Program-made: the position numbers and the translations under genes | Shown: positions 21,301 to 30,854 of the stretch, piece by piece | Numbering within the stretch: position 1 is the stretch's first letter | Layout of the letters: each line of letters begins with the position of its first letter | Notes under the pieces: generated by a model | The model's database searches: none | What the model saw: the letters and a program-made list of their open reading frames with translations, nothing else | What the model was told of the DNA's origin: nothing | NCBI GenBank assembly: GCA_029245955.1 | Contig: JAQWOH010000040.1 | Span: forward strand, 124,001 to 188,000 | DNA: 64,000 nt | Reading direction: 5' to 3' | Source of the DNA: Fuerstiella sp. | GTDB lineage: Bacteria; Planctomycetota; Planctomycetia; Planctomycetales; Planctomycetaceae

Positions 21301-22434
21301 CTCAACAGTGCCGACGAATGGTCCGACGGTATCGTTACTGTTAACGTGTACAACGGTCAGCGGAGTGCCATCAAGAGCATTAGCGACCTGTCCGGCAACA
21401 ACAACGTCGGAGATCGCCGCCGCGATGTTCAGATTTCTGCGAACGGGTTCAGCCATTCGCTGCATGCCGGAACGACTGGTGTGTTCCTGGCTCCTGAATC
21501 CGCCAAAATGCACCGTCGCACTAAACGCAACGTTCGTATGAAAGACGTCGTCATCCGTCAGTTTCAGGCCCAGTTCGAGCCAGTCGCCGATGTCCGCCTG
21601 AAGCCTGGTACTGAAGCCGCCGAATCCCGACAGTCCTTCGCCTTCATAATAATAGCCACCTCCAAACAAACGCAGGTCGACTCGTTCTGCGAAGTCTCCC
21701 GGCAGCAGGTGACCGATTTCCGCGTCGAAACCGTCAATCGCTTCCGCGAACGTGTCAATACGACTGAATTCCAGGTTGTTACCCACAAATAATGCGCTAC
21801 CTGGAGCGACACGTGTGCCCGTCATCTCAGAGGTCGTACCGAACAGATTGTAGACGTTACCACGCGCTTCCCAATCATGAGCCAGCAGTTCAGCACCAAA
21901 GCCATACTGTTTGAACGTGGCACCGGAAATCTGGTCCTGATCGTAATAGGCATTGCCGCCCAGAACAGCGTCGAAAGCGGCGATGTAGTGTCGATAGCCG
22001 GTACCGAAACTATAGGCCACTCCACCATCGTTGGAGAACGTTAATCGACTGTCGCCGAAGATCATTCCGTCACCGATGTTCAGATACGGCGACAGGCCCA
22101 CGTTGGATACGGACTCCGTGCGCCCCACAGTGTTGCCCGCGACGTGGCCGCCCCGGAACTGTATACCGATTCCCTGGCGATTAACATCCACCACGCCACC
22201 AGCTGCTCCGGAGGGCGTTGTGCCAATCGGCGTTCGACTGTACAGGAATTCATCATCCTGGGCGGGCGCCGCGACCGCTGTGAACACAATGGTTGCAATT
22301 GTCAGCATGCAGACGCGCAGACCGGCATCCGCCAACGTGGGCGCTGGACGGATGCTGTGCGTCGCGATGTCGTGACTCGCTGACCGCGAGCGGGAACGTT
22401 GCAACTTGCGTCGAAGATTTTGAACGTTCGTCAT
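18382..22434 (-). CDS. Inverse-autotransporter-like protein with right-handed beta-helix passenger
   Basis: 1350 residues from ATG 22434, which has GAGG six bases upstream; the longer start at 22557 is less likely. A basic N-region is followed by a hydrophobic signal core (residues about 38-56) ending at APAQ. Residues about 60-310 look like the outer-membrane beta-barrel of intimin/invasin-type inverse autotransporters: FGTGYRHYIAAFDAVLGGNAY, YYDQDQ, QYGFGAELLAHDWEARGNVYN, and alternating strands ending VAFSATVHFGG. The rest is about 1000 residues of short repeated beta-helix coils rich in N, T, G and I (for example GIDIDNLEG, GISVLNSSG, AVLIENTTGG), as in pectate-lyase-like folds. It probably displays a long rigid surface fibre. 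Barrel-first order is what defines the inverse type. Ligand unknown. Confidence 0.75.
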   Translation of the reverse strand: MTNVQNLRRKLQRSRSRSASHDIATHSIRPAPTLADAGLRVCMLTIATIVFTAVAAPAQDDEFLYSRTPIGTTPSGAAGGVVDVNRQGIGIQFRGGHVAGNTVGRTESVSNVGLSPYLNIGDGMIFGDSRLTFSNDGGVAYSFGTGYRHYIAAFDAVLGGNAYYDQDQISGATFKQYGFGAELLAHDWEARGNVYNLFGTTSEMTGTRVAPGSALFVGNNLEFSRIDTFAEAIDGFDAEIGHLLPGDFAERVDLRLFGGGYYYEGEGLSGFGGFSTRLQADIGDWLELGLKLTDDDVFHTNVAFSATVHFGGFRSQEHTSRSGMQRMAEPVRRNLNIAAAISDVVVAGQVANALDGTPLTVVHVNSNDTVGPFVGTVEDPLQSLSAGLGVPGADIVFAHAGSTFGSVPDNLVVLSDDQNLFGEGLITEANGGRNVINVVALENLPAFVLPDSPTFLANPSLVRPTISNSTGPAVTLGNRSILGGFILDASAGHGVLADTVSDVAVRDTLISNATGTGILLQNTLNSVTITNTAIEGAAGPAFHVDGGNPDIGFVTTSTGVDPSFGRIINSSNAAVLIENTTGGTINMTGSTIDDTGGAGILIQNSAGNTTLDNALIVDSTSTGISVLNSSGINFFRDTLRDATAITNATNASVFIDGLQATGRVNFENLDIVSPQGGGIDIDNLEGVFSFARDLTIGQAAAGSTAPFISVSNSLPTGIVNFSGDVTIFATPTAPATFSGGRGIELVSNAEGSSFTASGQTNITSVGAEGIAIVDDSSDVIFGTATSGGATVVESLLQGLSIQNTDGVLGFRTNTNILKTTNPGVPLVDIQDSQAAIQFDLLQVNTTTADTGVNIANNIAGANGPGTVTVDTLGILATGGGVGLFGNNNTLIRTNSGTIDVTDEAAVEIINSGIDIDLETVTSINSPRFGIHLMDTNKDLNNHTIVAKTFTVRGDSTTTTASPGGQILAATAEGALLENAGQVSLRGMEFRDNDIGVRVVNTLDVGGTLNVLDDQFLQLFGVNMFDSDTLGVTTTNLTELDIRDSLFDNNGAVQNPAGPDNETILLVYTERPNDDTTTRYSQFDNPYTVNIERTQFTDNTDDIIRIENTVTAIGAHIGVNVEGNLFTVNDNAEFFPASDPNEYAFGITWNGPALVNLEDNDFELVLANPATATGFQIAMFTDMNSSTDLLQEVIVGNRIMNSDHAGAIGIRTFTAGPSEQVIDSNDMIFGGLDSNGMEFNLGSDAVMDIVNNRMRFLADSGRGIFVDRLIEPASFQISNNLIQLSDIVNAFGSPNTTLEEGIFFRSASGAYSIFGPQNNVIELITFGNIQRVVQFNGNVSGQILVNGALVP

Positions 22435-23010
22435 GACGTTCCTCAAATGATTTTTGAGAGTGCGCTGGAACAACGCACAATCCGCATTCACCCGGCGTCC
22501 TGCCATTAATGTCAGCGGTTTGATCTGAAAGAGAAAAGGCGTGGAGTTTGCCGACACCGGAAAATCGATAGTGTCAGCTGTTCTTTAGATACAAAAGATT
22601 TTGAACGGGCGAACCGAAAGCGCTTAGCGGAGGGTCCGCCCGCTGATAGACGTGGCGTTTGTAACTCTGCCTGTAACACGCAGCAACACGGCTTCCCGGG
22701 ACTTGGGACGCAAAAAACATGGTGACTCCCGTACCTGGTACGTCGATCAGCGGAAAGAAGTTGTTGCAAGATTCCCGGCGGCAGAATTCGCCAGACGCCT
22801 TTCCGACGGACGGCATAAAAACCGGCAAGAATCGTGCATTTGGGTACAGCAGGTCAATTCGTTGAGCTTTCCGGCCGAAATCGATGTCACGATTCAGATC
22901 CGGCCTCAAAGACCACGCCACCGATGATTCAGGGACACACACGTGGGGGCGAAAGGCAGCCACTGTGGACTCTCTGAGGTTTGCCTCAGTTCAGGCGGAA
23001 ATGCAGGGGA
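22435..23010. other. Intergenic region upstream of the autotransporter gene
   Basis: About 575 bases between convergent-free neighbours on the minus strand. It must contain the autotransporter promoter near 22434-22560. The remaining frames on both strands are composition-poor and lack domain motifs. No riboswitch or RNA gene is recognised. Confidence 0.5.
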
Positions 23011-23041
23011 GCGGAGCGCGAGCAACACCTCAGCGCTCCGC
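23011..23041 (-). terminator. Hairpin downstream of the DUF1294 gene
   Basis: A perfect 9-bp GC-rich stem (GCGGAGCGC at 23011-23019 pairing with GCGCTCCGC at 23033-23041, 13-base loop) lies 38 bases after the DUF1294 stop on the minus strand. It lacks a good T-tract, so termination is only a suggestion. Confidence 0.35.
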
Positions 23042-23078
23042 CGGCGGCTGCGAATGCAAATTCGTCCTGAAAACGCGA

Positions 23079-23459
23079 TTATCGGAAGAAAAGGGTCACA
23101 ACCACGCCCACATGCAGCACAGCGGTCAACAGCAAAACTGTCCGAAAAACGGGCTTCAGTGTCTTATGTCGAAACCATTGCTGTCCTGCGACAGCCCCCG
23201 GCCACCCACCTGCGAAAGCCAGAATGTGCAGCGTTTTTTCAGAGATACGCTGCCCGTCACGTTCAGCTTTCCATTTATCCCAGCCGTAGGCACAAAATGC
23301 TGCGGGGCTCAGGAGGCCAACTGCCAGACAATAGATTTCAATCCACAACTTCGCTTCAAACGAGTTTCCGGCCAGACTGTAGCTGAGTACAACCAAGCAA
23401 CCGACAAACCAGCACACGCACAGCGTCAGCCAGATTTTTTTTATGCCGGGCAATCTCAT
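23079..23459 (-). CDS. DUF1294 small membrane protein
   Basis: 126 residues from ATG 23459 (a longer frame begins at 23546 but adds only an unstructured tail). Two hydrophobic segments span about residues 10-30 and 38-55, and a third closes the protein. Between them lies the DUF1294 signature: YGWDKWKAERDGQRISEKTLH, then AFAGGWPGA, then QWFRHKTLKPVFR. The family is of unknown function; in many bacteria the domain is fused to a cold-shock domain, which is absent here. The gene is monocistronic by position. Confidence 0.85.
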   Translation of the reverse strand: MRLPGIKKIWLTLCVCWFVGCLVVLSYSLAGNSFEAKLWIEIYCLAVGLLSPAAFCAYGWDKWKAERDGQRISEKTLHILAFAGGWPGAVAGQQWFRHKTLKPVFRTVLLLTAVLHVGVVVTLFFR

Positions 23460-24023
23460 ACTACGTAGGTTCCCAGGGTAGCTCCACAAACTCAAAAAAA
23501 ACGCAGAATCTGAACCGGCATTATACACCGAAACACATACGAGCAAAAGAGTTACAGGGCTAAAGGGCTAAAGGGCTATCGTGCGGCTCCGAAAAAGGGA
23601 ATCAACACGCAGGAAACGACAGGGCGCAACAAAGGTTCCCGCGGGGACACAGCCTCGCACAGCGGAAAAACGCTACCCGGACCGATTCATAGGCCTGAAA
23701 ATGGCCTGTTACGTTACGATACCGAGAAATAATGAAACGGATGGCCGTGTTTCAGTGATCAGCAGCAGGCGACTGCAGCTTGCCCAGCATTGGAAATTCC
23801 TTGTAAGAACGGGAATCTTTAAAGGTCTGCCGACCCTTCGCGGTGTCTATTGAGTTTTTATCATCGCTGATAGATTTGCAGAAAGCGGGGCTGTCAGCCC
23901 CAGCCAATTGCCCGTGGCGAAACTTTGAACACGAATTCGCTGCCGTTCCGTATTGAAGCCCAAGAATCACCGACATTGGGCGAATAGCCGAATCAACTCC
24001 GATCACTGAAACCCCCCTCCATC
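23460..24023. other. Intergenic region with short tandem repeat
   Basis: About 560 bases between divergent genes. It includes three tandem copies of a 9-base unit around GGGCTAAAG near 23557-23578. No gene with recognisable features is seen; promoters of both neighbours should lie here. Confidence 0.5.
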
Positions 24024-25904
24024 ATGTGGACCACCCCAATGCCCAGCTCGGCCTGCCTGCGACGACCACTCTTTTTTTTCGTGGCCATAACACTGCTCTG
24101 TCCGGCAACGACGTTTGCCCGTGATGAAGACGACGGCCTGGCGCCACTGTTCGCACTTGGTTCCAAACCAATGGTCGTGGTCACGGGAGCCAGTGCCAGT
24201 CGCTTAAGAGAAGAAGCGACATATATGTTTAATACTGCCGGTCTGCCGGATGCTGTCGATGCCATCATGGCGCAGCTGGACGAAAACGTAAACGGACTCA
24301 AAGGGCTAGACTGGGAACGCCCCGCCGGCATCATGATGTACCTGGACAGCGTATTTCCGCCGGCGTTTGAATTCGTCGCGTTTCTGCCCGTCACGACGCC
24401 GGAAGAGTTTCGCTCGATGATGGAGTTGGGGTCTGTCATCATGCGGCAGGAACCCGGCGAAGAAGGACGATACGAACTCATAACCGCTAGACGCAATTTG
24501 CAAATCCGAATCGAAGGCGACTACGCATTCATTCAGTTGCCGATGATGGACCCCGATCCCGCTTTTGAACGAGAACTGCCTGATCCCGGTGCTCTGGTGT
24601 CCGCGCTGACAAGTCAGTTTGATGTCGCCATCTCACTTGACGTGGAAGCTGTCCCCAAAGGAACGCGTGACCTGATTCTCAATATGCTGACGTCGACCAT
24701 GTCAACTCAGATGCAACAGCGAGATGACGAACCGGAAAGCACGTATCAGATTCGCAAGTCCTGGATGGAAGCAGACATTGATGGAATGAAGCTTTTCTTC
24801 GACGAGTGTCGGCGCATCTCGTTCGGGCTGAACGTAGTAGCCGATGAGCGGGCAGCCCATCTGGACATGCTGTTTGATGTCCGCGAAGGCACAAAGATGC
24901 TGGAGGAAATCTTCGCGTCTGCCACCAAGCCTAGCTACTTCACGCCGATTATCAGTGACACATCGCCAGTCTCGTTGTCGTGGTCAGCCGTCATGGCCGA
25001 ACGCGATATTGAGCGATACGAAGGCGTTCTGGAAGGTTTGAAGGGGGAACTGGCCCGCGTTATTGAAGAAAATGACCTGGGCTCAATCCCGGATGACGGC
25101 AGCCCGCTGTTTCACGCCATTGCGGCCCTGCAGGAAACAGTCAGCGAAGGGCACCTGGACGCCTTCGGGCAATTCTACCGGGACTCCAGCGAAAAACTGG
25201 TCGTCGCCGGAGCCCTTCGCGTGCAGGATGGCCAGGCAATTTCAGTCGGCCTGCTGGACCTGCTGATGCGAGTACAGAACCAGGATGACATCGGCGAAGT
25301 CGAAACCGGCTATCGCGAGCATGCCGGCGTGAACTTTCACCGACTCGAATTCAAGAACCCGGATGCCGGAGCACTGGAACTGTTCGGATCAAATCCCGGC
25401 ATCACATTCGGCGTGGGAGAACGATCCATCTGGGTCTGTATTGGTGGCGATGATTCGTTTGAGACTTTGACGGGAGTGATGGACGACCTTGTTGAAGCGT
25501 ACGAAAACCCAACCGACCATCAGGTACCCGCGTCTTTCCGTCTGGTAGCAAGAGTTAATGAGTTGATCGGACTTGTGCAGGGTGCGGACTCCGCCAACAA
25601 AAGTGAAAAAACAGAAGACGTGCTTGCCGATCAGAAAACCACTGCGGATTCGGGCGGAAAGGACACTCCATCGTCTCAACGCGGCGGTGGTCGGAATGCT
25701 GAACGGGCAAAGAGAATGGAGCAGTTTCGCCAGCGTCGTGAGCAGTCGAACCTGCTGTTTCGTGAAGCTCTGGCAGAAGGAGATGATGAAATCCGCCTTG
25801 AAGGACGACCGACAGAAAACGGGATGCGGTTGAGAGTACGCGTTGACGAGGGATTCATCCGCGGACTCGGTCGTGTTCTTGCTACGAGGTTCGGTCTGGA
25901 ATAA
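24024..25904 (+). CDS. Secreted protein of unknown function
   Basis: 626 residues. A signal peptide is clear (RPLFFFVAITLLCPATTFA). The mature protein is acidic, has no Cys-based or catalytic motif I recognise, and alternates strands and helices over about 430 residues (PMVVVTGASASRL, WERPAGIMMYLDSVFPPAFEFVAFLPV, AVMAERDIERYEGVLEGLKGEL). Around residues 520-570 lies a low-complexity linker rich in S, G and K, then a Glu/Arg-rich helix (RNAERAKRMEQFRQRREQ). Similar long secreted proteins of unknown function occur in planctomycetes. The last codon is only 6 bases from the stop of the convergent DUF1501 gene, so the two transcripts meet tail to tail. Confidence 0.7.
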   Translation: MWTTPMPSSACLRRPLFFFVAITLLCPATTFARDEDDGLAPLFALGSKPMVVVTGASASRLREEATYMFNTAGLPDAVDAIMAQLDENVNGLKGLDWERPAGIMMYLDSVFPPAFEFVAFLPVTTPEEFRSMMELGSVIMRQEPGEEGRYELITARRNLQIRIEGDYAFIQLPMMDPDPAFERELPDPGALVSALTSQFDVAISLDVEAVPKGTRDLILNMLTSTMSTQMQQRDDEPESTYQIRKSWMEADIDGMKLFFDECRRISFGLNVVADERAAHLDMLFDVREGTKMLEEIFASATKPSYFTPIISDTSPVSLSWSAVMAERDIERYEGVLEGLKGELARVIEENDLGSIPDDGSPLFHAIAALQETVSEGHLDAFGQFYRDSSEKLVVAGALRVQDGQAISVGLLDLLMRVQNQDDIGEVETGYREHAGVNFHRLEFKNPDAGALELFGSNPGITFGVGERSIWVCIGGDDSFETLTGVMDDLVEAYENPTDHQVPASFRLVARVNELIGLVQGADSANKSEKTEDVLADQKTTADSGGKDTPSSQRGGGRNAERAKRMEQFRQRREQSNLLFREALAEGDDEIRLEGRPTENGMRLRVRVDEGFIRGLGRVLATRFGLE

Positions 25905-25910
25905 CTGCCG

Positions 25911-27356
25911 TCATGCCAGCACGTCCGAGACGACTCGGCCATGCACATCGGTGAGGCGGTAATACCGTCCCTGAAACCGGTGAGTCAGTCTTTTGTGGTC
26001 GATGCCCAACTGGTGCAGAATAGTGGCGTGCAGGTCATGAACGCTGACCGGGTTGTCGACGATGTTGTAGCTGTAGTCGTCCGTCTGTCCGTAGCTTATC
26101 CCCCCCTTGATTCCACCGCCGGCCATCCAGACGGTAAAACATCGAGGGTGGTGGTCACGACCGTAGCTCTTTGCAGTGAGTTCGCCCTGGCAATAGACCG
26201 TACGACCGAATTCCCCCCCCCAGACAATGAGGGTCTCGTCCAGCAGTCCTCGTTGTTTCAGGTCAAGAATCAGTGCCGCAGACGCCCGGTCGGTGTCCTG
26301 GCAGCGTGCTCTCATTTGTCCTGCCAAACCACCGTGTGCATCCCAGCCGCGGTGGAACAACTGCACAAAACGCACACCTCGCTCGGACAGCCGACGAGCC
26401 ATCAGGACATTATAGGCATACGTCCCCGGCTTCTTGGCGTCTTCCCCGTACAGATCGAATGTCGACTGAGGCTCATCACTCACCTTCGTCAGTTCCGGCA
26501 CCGACGTCTGCATCCGATACGCCATCTCGTACTGAGCGATCCGCGTCTGAATCTCGGGATCCTGAACTTCATCAAATCGCTTCTGGTTAAGTTCCCGAAT
26601 CTGATCGAGTGTACGCCGCCGCAGTGCATCCGAGACGCCGGCGGGATTTTTCAGATACAGCACCGGACTGGACCCGGCACGAAACAGAACTCCCTGATGT
26701 TTGGACGGCAGAAAACCAGCGCCCCACAGTCGATCGTATAGCGGCTGCCCGCCCCTGTTAGACGTCATCGCCACAAACGTGGGTAAGTTCTGGTTCTCAT
26801 TTCCCAGTCCATAACTCAACCACGCACCGATACTGGGGCGACCTGCGATCTGAAAACCCGTCTGAAAAAATGTGATCGCGGGGTCATGATTGATCGCGTC
26901 GGTGTGAACCGAATTAATAAAGCAGACTTCGTTCGCAACTTCTTTCAGGTGCGGCATCAATTCTGTATTCAACCACGCTCCGCCTTCGCCCACCTGTTCG
27001 AATTTGAAAACCGATCTGGCGACGGGAAACGAGGTCTGTCCCGCCGTCATCCCCGTTAATCGTTGCCCATTAAAAATAGACTCGGGGACTTCCTGTTTGT
27101 GCACGTCATCCAGGTGAGGCTTGTAATCGAACAGGTCCAGCTGCGGCGGACCGCCCGACTGAAACAAATAGATCACTCGCTTCGCACGCACAGGCAGACT
27201 GGGTTCTGAGCTGCCGCCGTCTTCAGCACCGGCCTCACCAGACAGTAATGCGGCCAGGGAAGCTGTGCCCAGTCCGGTCCGGCCAAAGAAGTACCGACGC
27301 GTCTGCAGCCGTTTTGCTTCAAGGGTTGAACGATTAATGTCGCAATACGTTTTCAT
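25911..27356 (-). CDS. DUF1501 domain protein, second subfamily
   Basis: 481 residues from ATG 27356; upstream in-frame starts (27521, 27386) add residues unlike a signal. The N-terminus (QTRRYFFGRTGLGTASLAALL) is a Tat-type signal. Core motifs are VIYLFQSGGPPQLDLFDYKP, SFPVARSVFKFEQVGEGGAW, WLSYGLGNENQNLPTFV, VWGGEFGRTVYCQG and YGRDHHPRCFTVWMAGGG. This differs from the two other DUF1501 genes in the window and matches the long subfamily that normally pairs with a DUF1553/DUF1549 cytochrome-type protein. No such partner lies upstream or downstream, which is unusual. Confidence 0.88.
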   Translation of the reverse strand: MKTYCDINRSTLEAKRLQTRRYFFGRTGLGTASLAALLSGEAGAEDGGSSEPSLPVRAKRVIYLFQSGGPPQLDLFDYKPHLDDVHKQEVPESIFNGQRLTGMTAGQTSFPVARSVFKFEQVGEGGAWLNTELMPHLKEVANEVCFINSVHTDAINHDPAITFFQTGFQIAGRPSIGAWLSYGLGNENQNLPTFVAMTSNRGGQPLYDRLWGAGFLPSKHQGVLFRAGSSPVLYLKNPAGVSDALRRRTLDQIRELNQKRFDEVQDPEIQTRIAQYEMAYRMQTSVPELTKVSDEPQSTFDLYGEDAKKPGTYAYNVLMARRLSERGVRFVQLFHRGWDAHGGLAGQMRARCQDTDRASAALILDLKQRGLLDETLIVWGGEFGRTVYCQGELTAKSYGRDHHPRCFTVWMAGGGIKGGISYGQTDDYSYNIVDNPVSVHDLHATILHQLGIDHKRLTHRFQGRYYRLTDVHGRVVSDVLA

Positions 27357-27629
27357 TTGGGTCTCATTCCTCCGTCTCGCTTCCATCCAGAACATGATAT
27401 CAGGTGCAGCGGCCCGGACGTACTGGATTTCTTTAGACAGGTCGTTCAACCAGACACTCAGAAAAACTCGTTTCACGGTTTGTAACGGCCCGGGAAATCG
27501 AGCAGCGCCGAGATCGCTCATTCAACGCAGCAGACATAGCCTCACTGCGTTTGCCTTCACTGTCACATTCCTCACGTCTTCTGTAAAATCGTGGCCACTT
27601 CCCGTACGACTCTACATTCGAGATTTCCA

Positions 27630-28517
27630 ATGCTCCGATCTGCACTGCTGTGCACCCTGTGTTGCACCCCGTTGAATGCTGCTGAACCCACGGAAATCAT
27701 TAGACTCTGGTCATCGACTCCGCCGGGCCCGATTCGCGTCGTGGGGGACGAGGCAGACGTAACAAAGCCTGAAGACAAGCTGATTGGCGGTCATAGAATC
27801 ATCAAGCTGGCCAATGTTTCCACACCCGAAGCTCACGTTTACCTGCCCTCCCGCAACCAACGTAACGGATCGGCGGTGGTGATCTGCCCGGGTGGCGGCT
27901 ATAGCATTCTGGCATGGGATCTTGAAGGTACGGAAGTAGCAGAATGGTTTAACTCTATGGGCGTCACGGCAATCGTATTGAAGTATCGAGTGCCCACAAA
28001 CAGAGTCACTCCCAGGTGGCTGCAGCCCGTTCAGGATACCCAGCGCACACTTAGCGTTGTCCGGAGCCGAGCCGAAGAATGGGGCCTTGCCAACGATCGG
28101 ATTGGTGTGCTGGGCTTTTCCGCCGGTGGAGATGCTGCCGCCCGCACAGCACTGGCGATGGAGCGGCACTACAAGCCTGTCGATCAGGCAGACCGGGAAT
28201 CCTGCCACGCCGATGCAGCGATGTTGATTTACCCGGGGTATCTGGCCAACAAACAACGAACGGCGCTGTCCGAAGATCTTCAGGTCACCAAAGACGCGCC
28301 GCCGATGTTTCTGATACATGCGTTTGACGATCGAGTACCGGTCGAAAGCAGCCTGCTCATGGCGCTGGCGTTAAAGAAAGTCAAAGTGCCGGCCGAACTG
28401 CATGTTTTCGACACCGGTGGTCACGGTTACGGCCTGCGTCCGGTGAAAGCTCATCCGGTAACAAACTGGCCGCAGCAGTGCGAAGTCTGGCTGAAACGCA
28501 ATGGCTGGCTGAAGTAG
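27630..28517 (+). CDS. Secreted alpha/beta hydrolase (carbohydrate esterase-like)
   Basis: 295 residues from ATG 27630, immediately before a signal peptide (LRSALLCTLCCTPLNA); the in-frame ATG 27591 adds 13 residues. The fold shows VICPGGGYSILAWDLEG (oxyanion hole), IVLKYRVP, and the nucleophile elbow GVLGFSAGGDAA with Ser164. The acid is likely in HAFDDRVP and the base in TGGHGYGL. This is the pattern of bifunctional-feruloyl/acetyl-xylan esterase-type (BD-FAE-like) hydrolases that are common in planctomycete secretomes. It probably removes acyl groups from polysaccharides in the periplasm. Substrate is inferred. Confidence 0.85.
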   Translation: MLRSALLCTLCCTPLNAAEPTEIIRLWSSTPPGPIRVVGDEADVTKPEDKLIGGHRIIKLANVSTPEAHVYLPSRNQRNGSAVVICPGGGYSILAWDLEGTEVAEWFNSMGVTAIVLKYRVPTNRVTPRWLQPVQDTQRTLSVVRSRAEEWGLANDRIGVLGFSAGGDAAARTALAMERHYKPVDQADRESCHADAAMLIYPGYLANKQRTALSEDLQVTKDAPPMFLIHAFDDRVPVESSLLMALALKKVKVPAELHVFDTGGHGYGLRPVKAHPVTNWPQQCEVWLKRNGWLK

Positions 28518-28650
28518 CTAACCATTGTCACGAACCTAACCAGGGGCAGGTGACATCAGCTTCGCGCGCAGGTCGTGATGGAAATTGGGCCACAGGGTAT
28601 TGGGACCCTGGAAATAACTCACAATAACGACGTGCAGAAACTCAATCGTG

Positions 28651-29817
28651 ATGGCAGGCATAAGACAATTGACGGCCGCAGTGATCGGCACAGGCTTCAT
28701 TGGCCCTGTCCACGTGGAAGGACTTGTACGCACGGGTGTCCGCGTTTCGGGAATTCTGGGGTCGACCGCGAAAAAATCGCGACTAGCCGCTGAGCAGCTT
28801 GGCCTGAAGAACGGCTACGCATCACTTGACGAACTGCTGGCGGACGACGATATCGACGTTGTTCATGTCACGTCACCGAATCGGCATCACTTCCAACAGA
28901 CATCAAGAACATTGCAGGCCGGTAAGCATGTGCTGTGCGAAAAACCTCTGGCGATGAACTCGCGGGAATCGGCCGAGTTACTCAGAATCGCCGGTGAATC
29001 GGGTAAGGTCGCAGCCGTCAACTACAACATTCGCTATTACCCGTTGTGTCTGGAAGCTGCCGACAGGATTCGCAGAGGCGAAGTTGGAGAATTGTTCCAT
29101 GTATCCGGCAGTTACGTCCAGGACTGGCTGTTTCATGACACGGATTTCAACTGGCGAGTCCTGGCGGAAGATGGCGGTGAGCTTCGAGCTGTCGCTGATA
29201 TCGGGACTCACTGGCTGGACCTTGTGCAATTCATTACTGACCGCAGGGTGGTCGCAGTCTGCGCAGATCTGCAAACGGTGTTTGACCAGCGTCAACGCCC
29301 GGTGGGAAGTGTGGAAACTTTCAGCGGTACGACGAATACGCCGCAGCAGACTGTCACGGTCAATGTAACAACGGAAGATTCGGGGTGCGTGATGTTGAAG
29401 TTTGAGAATGGCGGTCGTGGAGTGATGAGCGTGTCTCAGGTAACGGCCGGCCGCAAGAACTGTCTGCAGTTCGAATTGGCCGGCTCAAAGCGTGCCATCG
29501 AATGGTGCAGCGAACGTCCGAATGAAATGTGGATCGGCCATCGCGACCAGCCAAACGAAACGCTGCTGCGTGATCCCGCCCTGATGGGTGGTCGCGCCAA
29601 TCGCCACGCAGATTACCCTGGTGGACACAATCAGGGATTTCCGGACACGTTCAAGCAACTGTTTCGCGATTTCTACGGATACATTGCTGCGGGGGACTTC
29701 ACAGCCGACCGAACGTTCCCAACATTCGCAGACGGTCACCGCGAGATTCTTCTGTGCGAAGCGATTCTGGAGAGTCATCGACAACAGAAGTGGGTGGAAG
29801 TGAAGGATCAGGCGTAG
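28651..29817 (+). CDS. Gfo/Idh/MocA family NAD(P)-dependent oxidoreductase
   Basis: 388 residues from ATG 28651 (a GTG immediately before is the alternative). The Rossmann N-terminal domain opens with [16 protein letters not shown] (residues about 8-23). The conserved EKP motif is present in [11 protein letters not shown], and the C-terminal domain carries [12 protein letters not shown] with the catalytic-region His. These enzymes oxidise or reduce sugars, inositols and related polyols with NAD(P). It starts a plus-strand run with a TIM-barrel isomerase 104 bases on, then deoC and a CoA ligase, which argues for sugar catabolism. Confidence 0.9.
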   Translation: MAGIRQLTAAVIGTGFIGPVHVEGLVRTGVRVSGILGSTAKKSRLAAEQLGLKNGYASLDELLADDDIDVVHVTSPNRHHFQQTSRTLQAGKHVLCEKPLAMNSRESAELLRIAGESGKVAAVNYNIRYYPLCLEAADRIRRGEVGELFHVSGSYVQDWLFHDTDFNWRVLAEDGGELRAVADIGTHWLDLVQFITDRRVVAVCADLQTVFDQRQRPVGSVETFSGTTNTPQQTVTVNVTTEDSGCVMLKFENGGRGVMSVSQVTAGRKNCLQFELAGSKRAIEWCSERPNEMWIGHRDQPNETLLRDPALMGGRANRHADYPGGHNQGFPDTFKQLFRDFYGYIAAGDFTADRTFPTFADGHREILLCEAILESHRQQKWVEVKDQA

Positions 29818-29921
29818 GTCGAATCCGGAGAAACAATGTTCGGCAGGACCTACTTGTGCTGGTCGAAGAACGCTCCGTTTGGTCCAGCCGATATGGCCCG
29901 ACAGCTCAGAAAGAACAAACG

Positions 29922-30854
29922 ATGCAACTTGGATTCGTCACCGCCATTCTCCCGGAACTCAGTTTCGAAGAAGTCCTTTCCACGGCGGCCGACATCGGCT
30001 ACGACTGCGTTGAAGTCATGTGCTGGCCCGTCGGCAAAGCCAGTCGACGTTATGCAGGCGTCACTCACATCGATGTCGCTGACTTCGATGAAGCGGCCGC
30101 CGCTGAAGTACATGACCTTACAGCGAAATACGGAGTATCTGTCAGCGGACTCGGCTACTACCCGAATGCCCTGTCGCCGGATGTTGACGAAGCCGGCACC
30201 GCCATCGAACAGATTCGTCGAGTGATCGCTGCTGCGGCAAAACTGGGCATCAACACGATGAATACATTCATCGGTCGCGACTGGACGAAGTCGGTTGACG
30301 ACAATTTCCCCCTGTTTGAAAAGGTCTGGAAGCCCATCATCGCATTTGCGGAAGAGCAGGGCGTTCGAGTGGGCATCGAGAACTGTCCGATGTTGTTCTC
30401 CGACGATGAATGGCCAGGCGGAAAAAACCTGGCTCACAGCCCTGCGATCTGGAGACGCATGTTTGAGACGATCCCCAGCAATTACTTCGGCTTAAACTAC
30501 GATCCCTCGCATCCGGTCTGGCTGCAGATGGACTACCTGAAGCCGATGCAGGACTTTTCAGAAAAGCTGTTCCATATGCACGCGAAGGACGTGCGAATCG
30601 ACCAGCATTTGCTGGACGAACAGGGAATCCTTGCTCATCCGTCACTGTATCACACTCCCAAACTGCCGGGGATGGGCGATGTCGATTGGGGCAAATTCAT
30701 CTCAGTCCTGACAGATACAGGGTACAACGGTCCCGTCTGCGTTGAAGTTGAGGACCGCGCGTACGAAGATTCGCTGGAATCGCGAAGACGGGCACTCGTC
30801 CAGAGCCACACGTTCCTGCGAAACTTCATCCCCAAAACAACGACGACTGATTAG
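29922..30854 (+). CDS. Xylose-isomerase-like TIM-barrel sugar isomerase/epimerase
   Basis: 310 residues from ATG 29922; a much longer in-frame start at 29754 would overlap the previous gene and has no homologous look. The protein is a TIM barrel of the AP-endonuclease-2/IolE/hydroxypyruvate-isomerase type: [49 protein letters not shown] (metal ligand Glu), [20 protein letters not shown] (metal ligand His), and a final VCVEVED with the last Glu ligand. Divalent metal dependence is expected. Together with the upstream oxidoreductase it forms the usual planctomycete pair for modifying sugars or inositols. Exact substrate is unknown. Confidence 0.9.
   Translation: MQLGFVTAILPELSFEEVLSTAADIGYDCVEVMCWPVGKASRRYAGVTHIDVADFDEAAAAEVHDLTAKYGVSVSGLGYYPNALSPDVDEAGTAIEQIRRVIAAAAKLGINTMNTFIGRDWTKSVDDNFPLFEKVWKPIIAFAEEQGVRVGIENCPMLFSDDEWPGGKNLAHSPAIWRRMFETIPSNYFGLNYDPSHPVWLQMDYLKPMQDFSEKLFHMHAKDVRIDQHLLDEQGILAHPSLYHTPKLPGMGDVDWGKFISVLTDTGYNGPVCVEVEDRAYEDSLESRRRALVQSHTFLRNFIPKTTTTD

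Noticed and set aside
22884..23468. 194-residue plus-strand frame
   Set aside because: Antisense to the DUF1294 gene, Cys/Arg-rich, no recognisable motif.
23557..23578. GGGCTAAAG triple repeat as a CRISPR or satellite
   Set aside because: Only three copies of a 9-base unit without spacers; simple slippage is enough to explain it.
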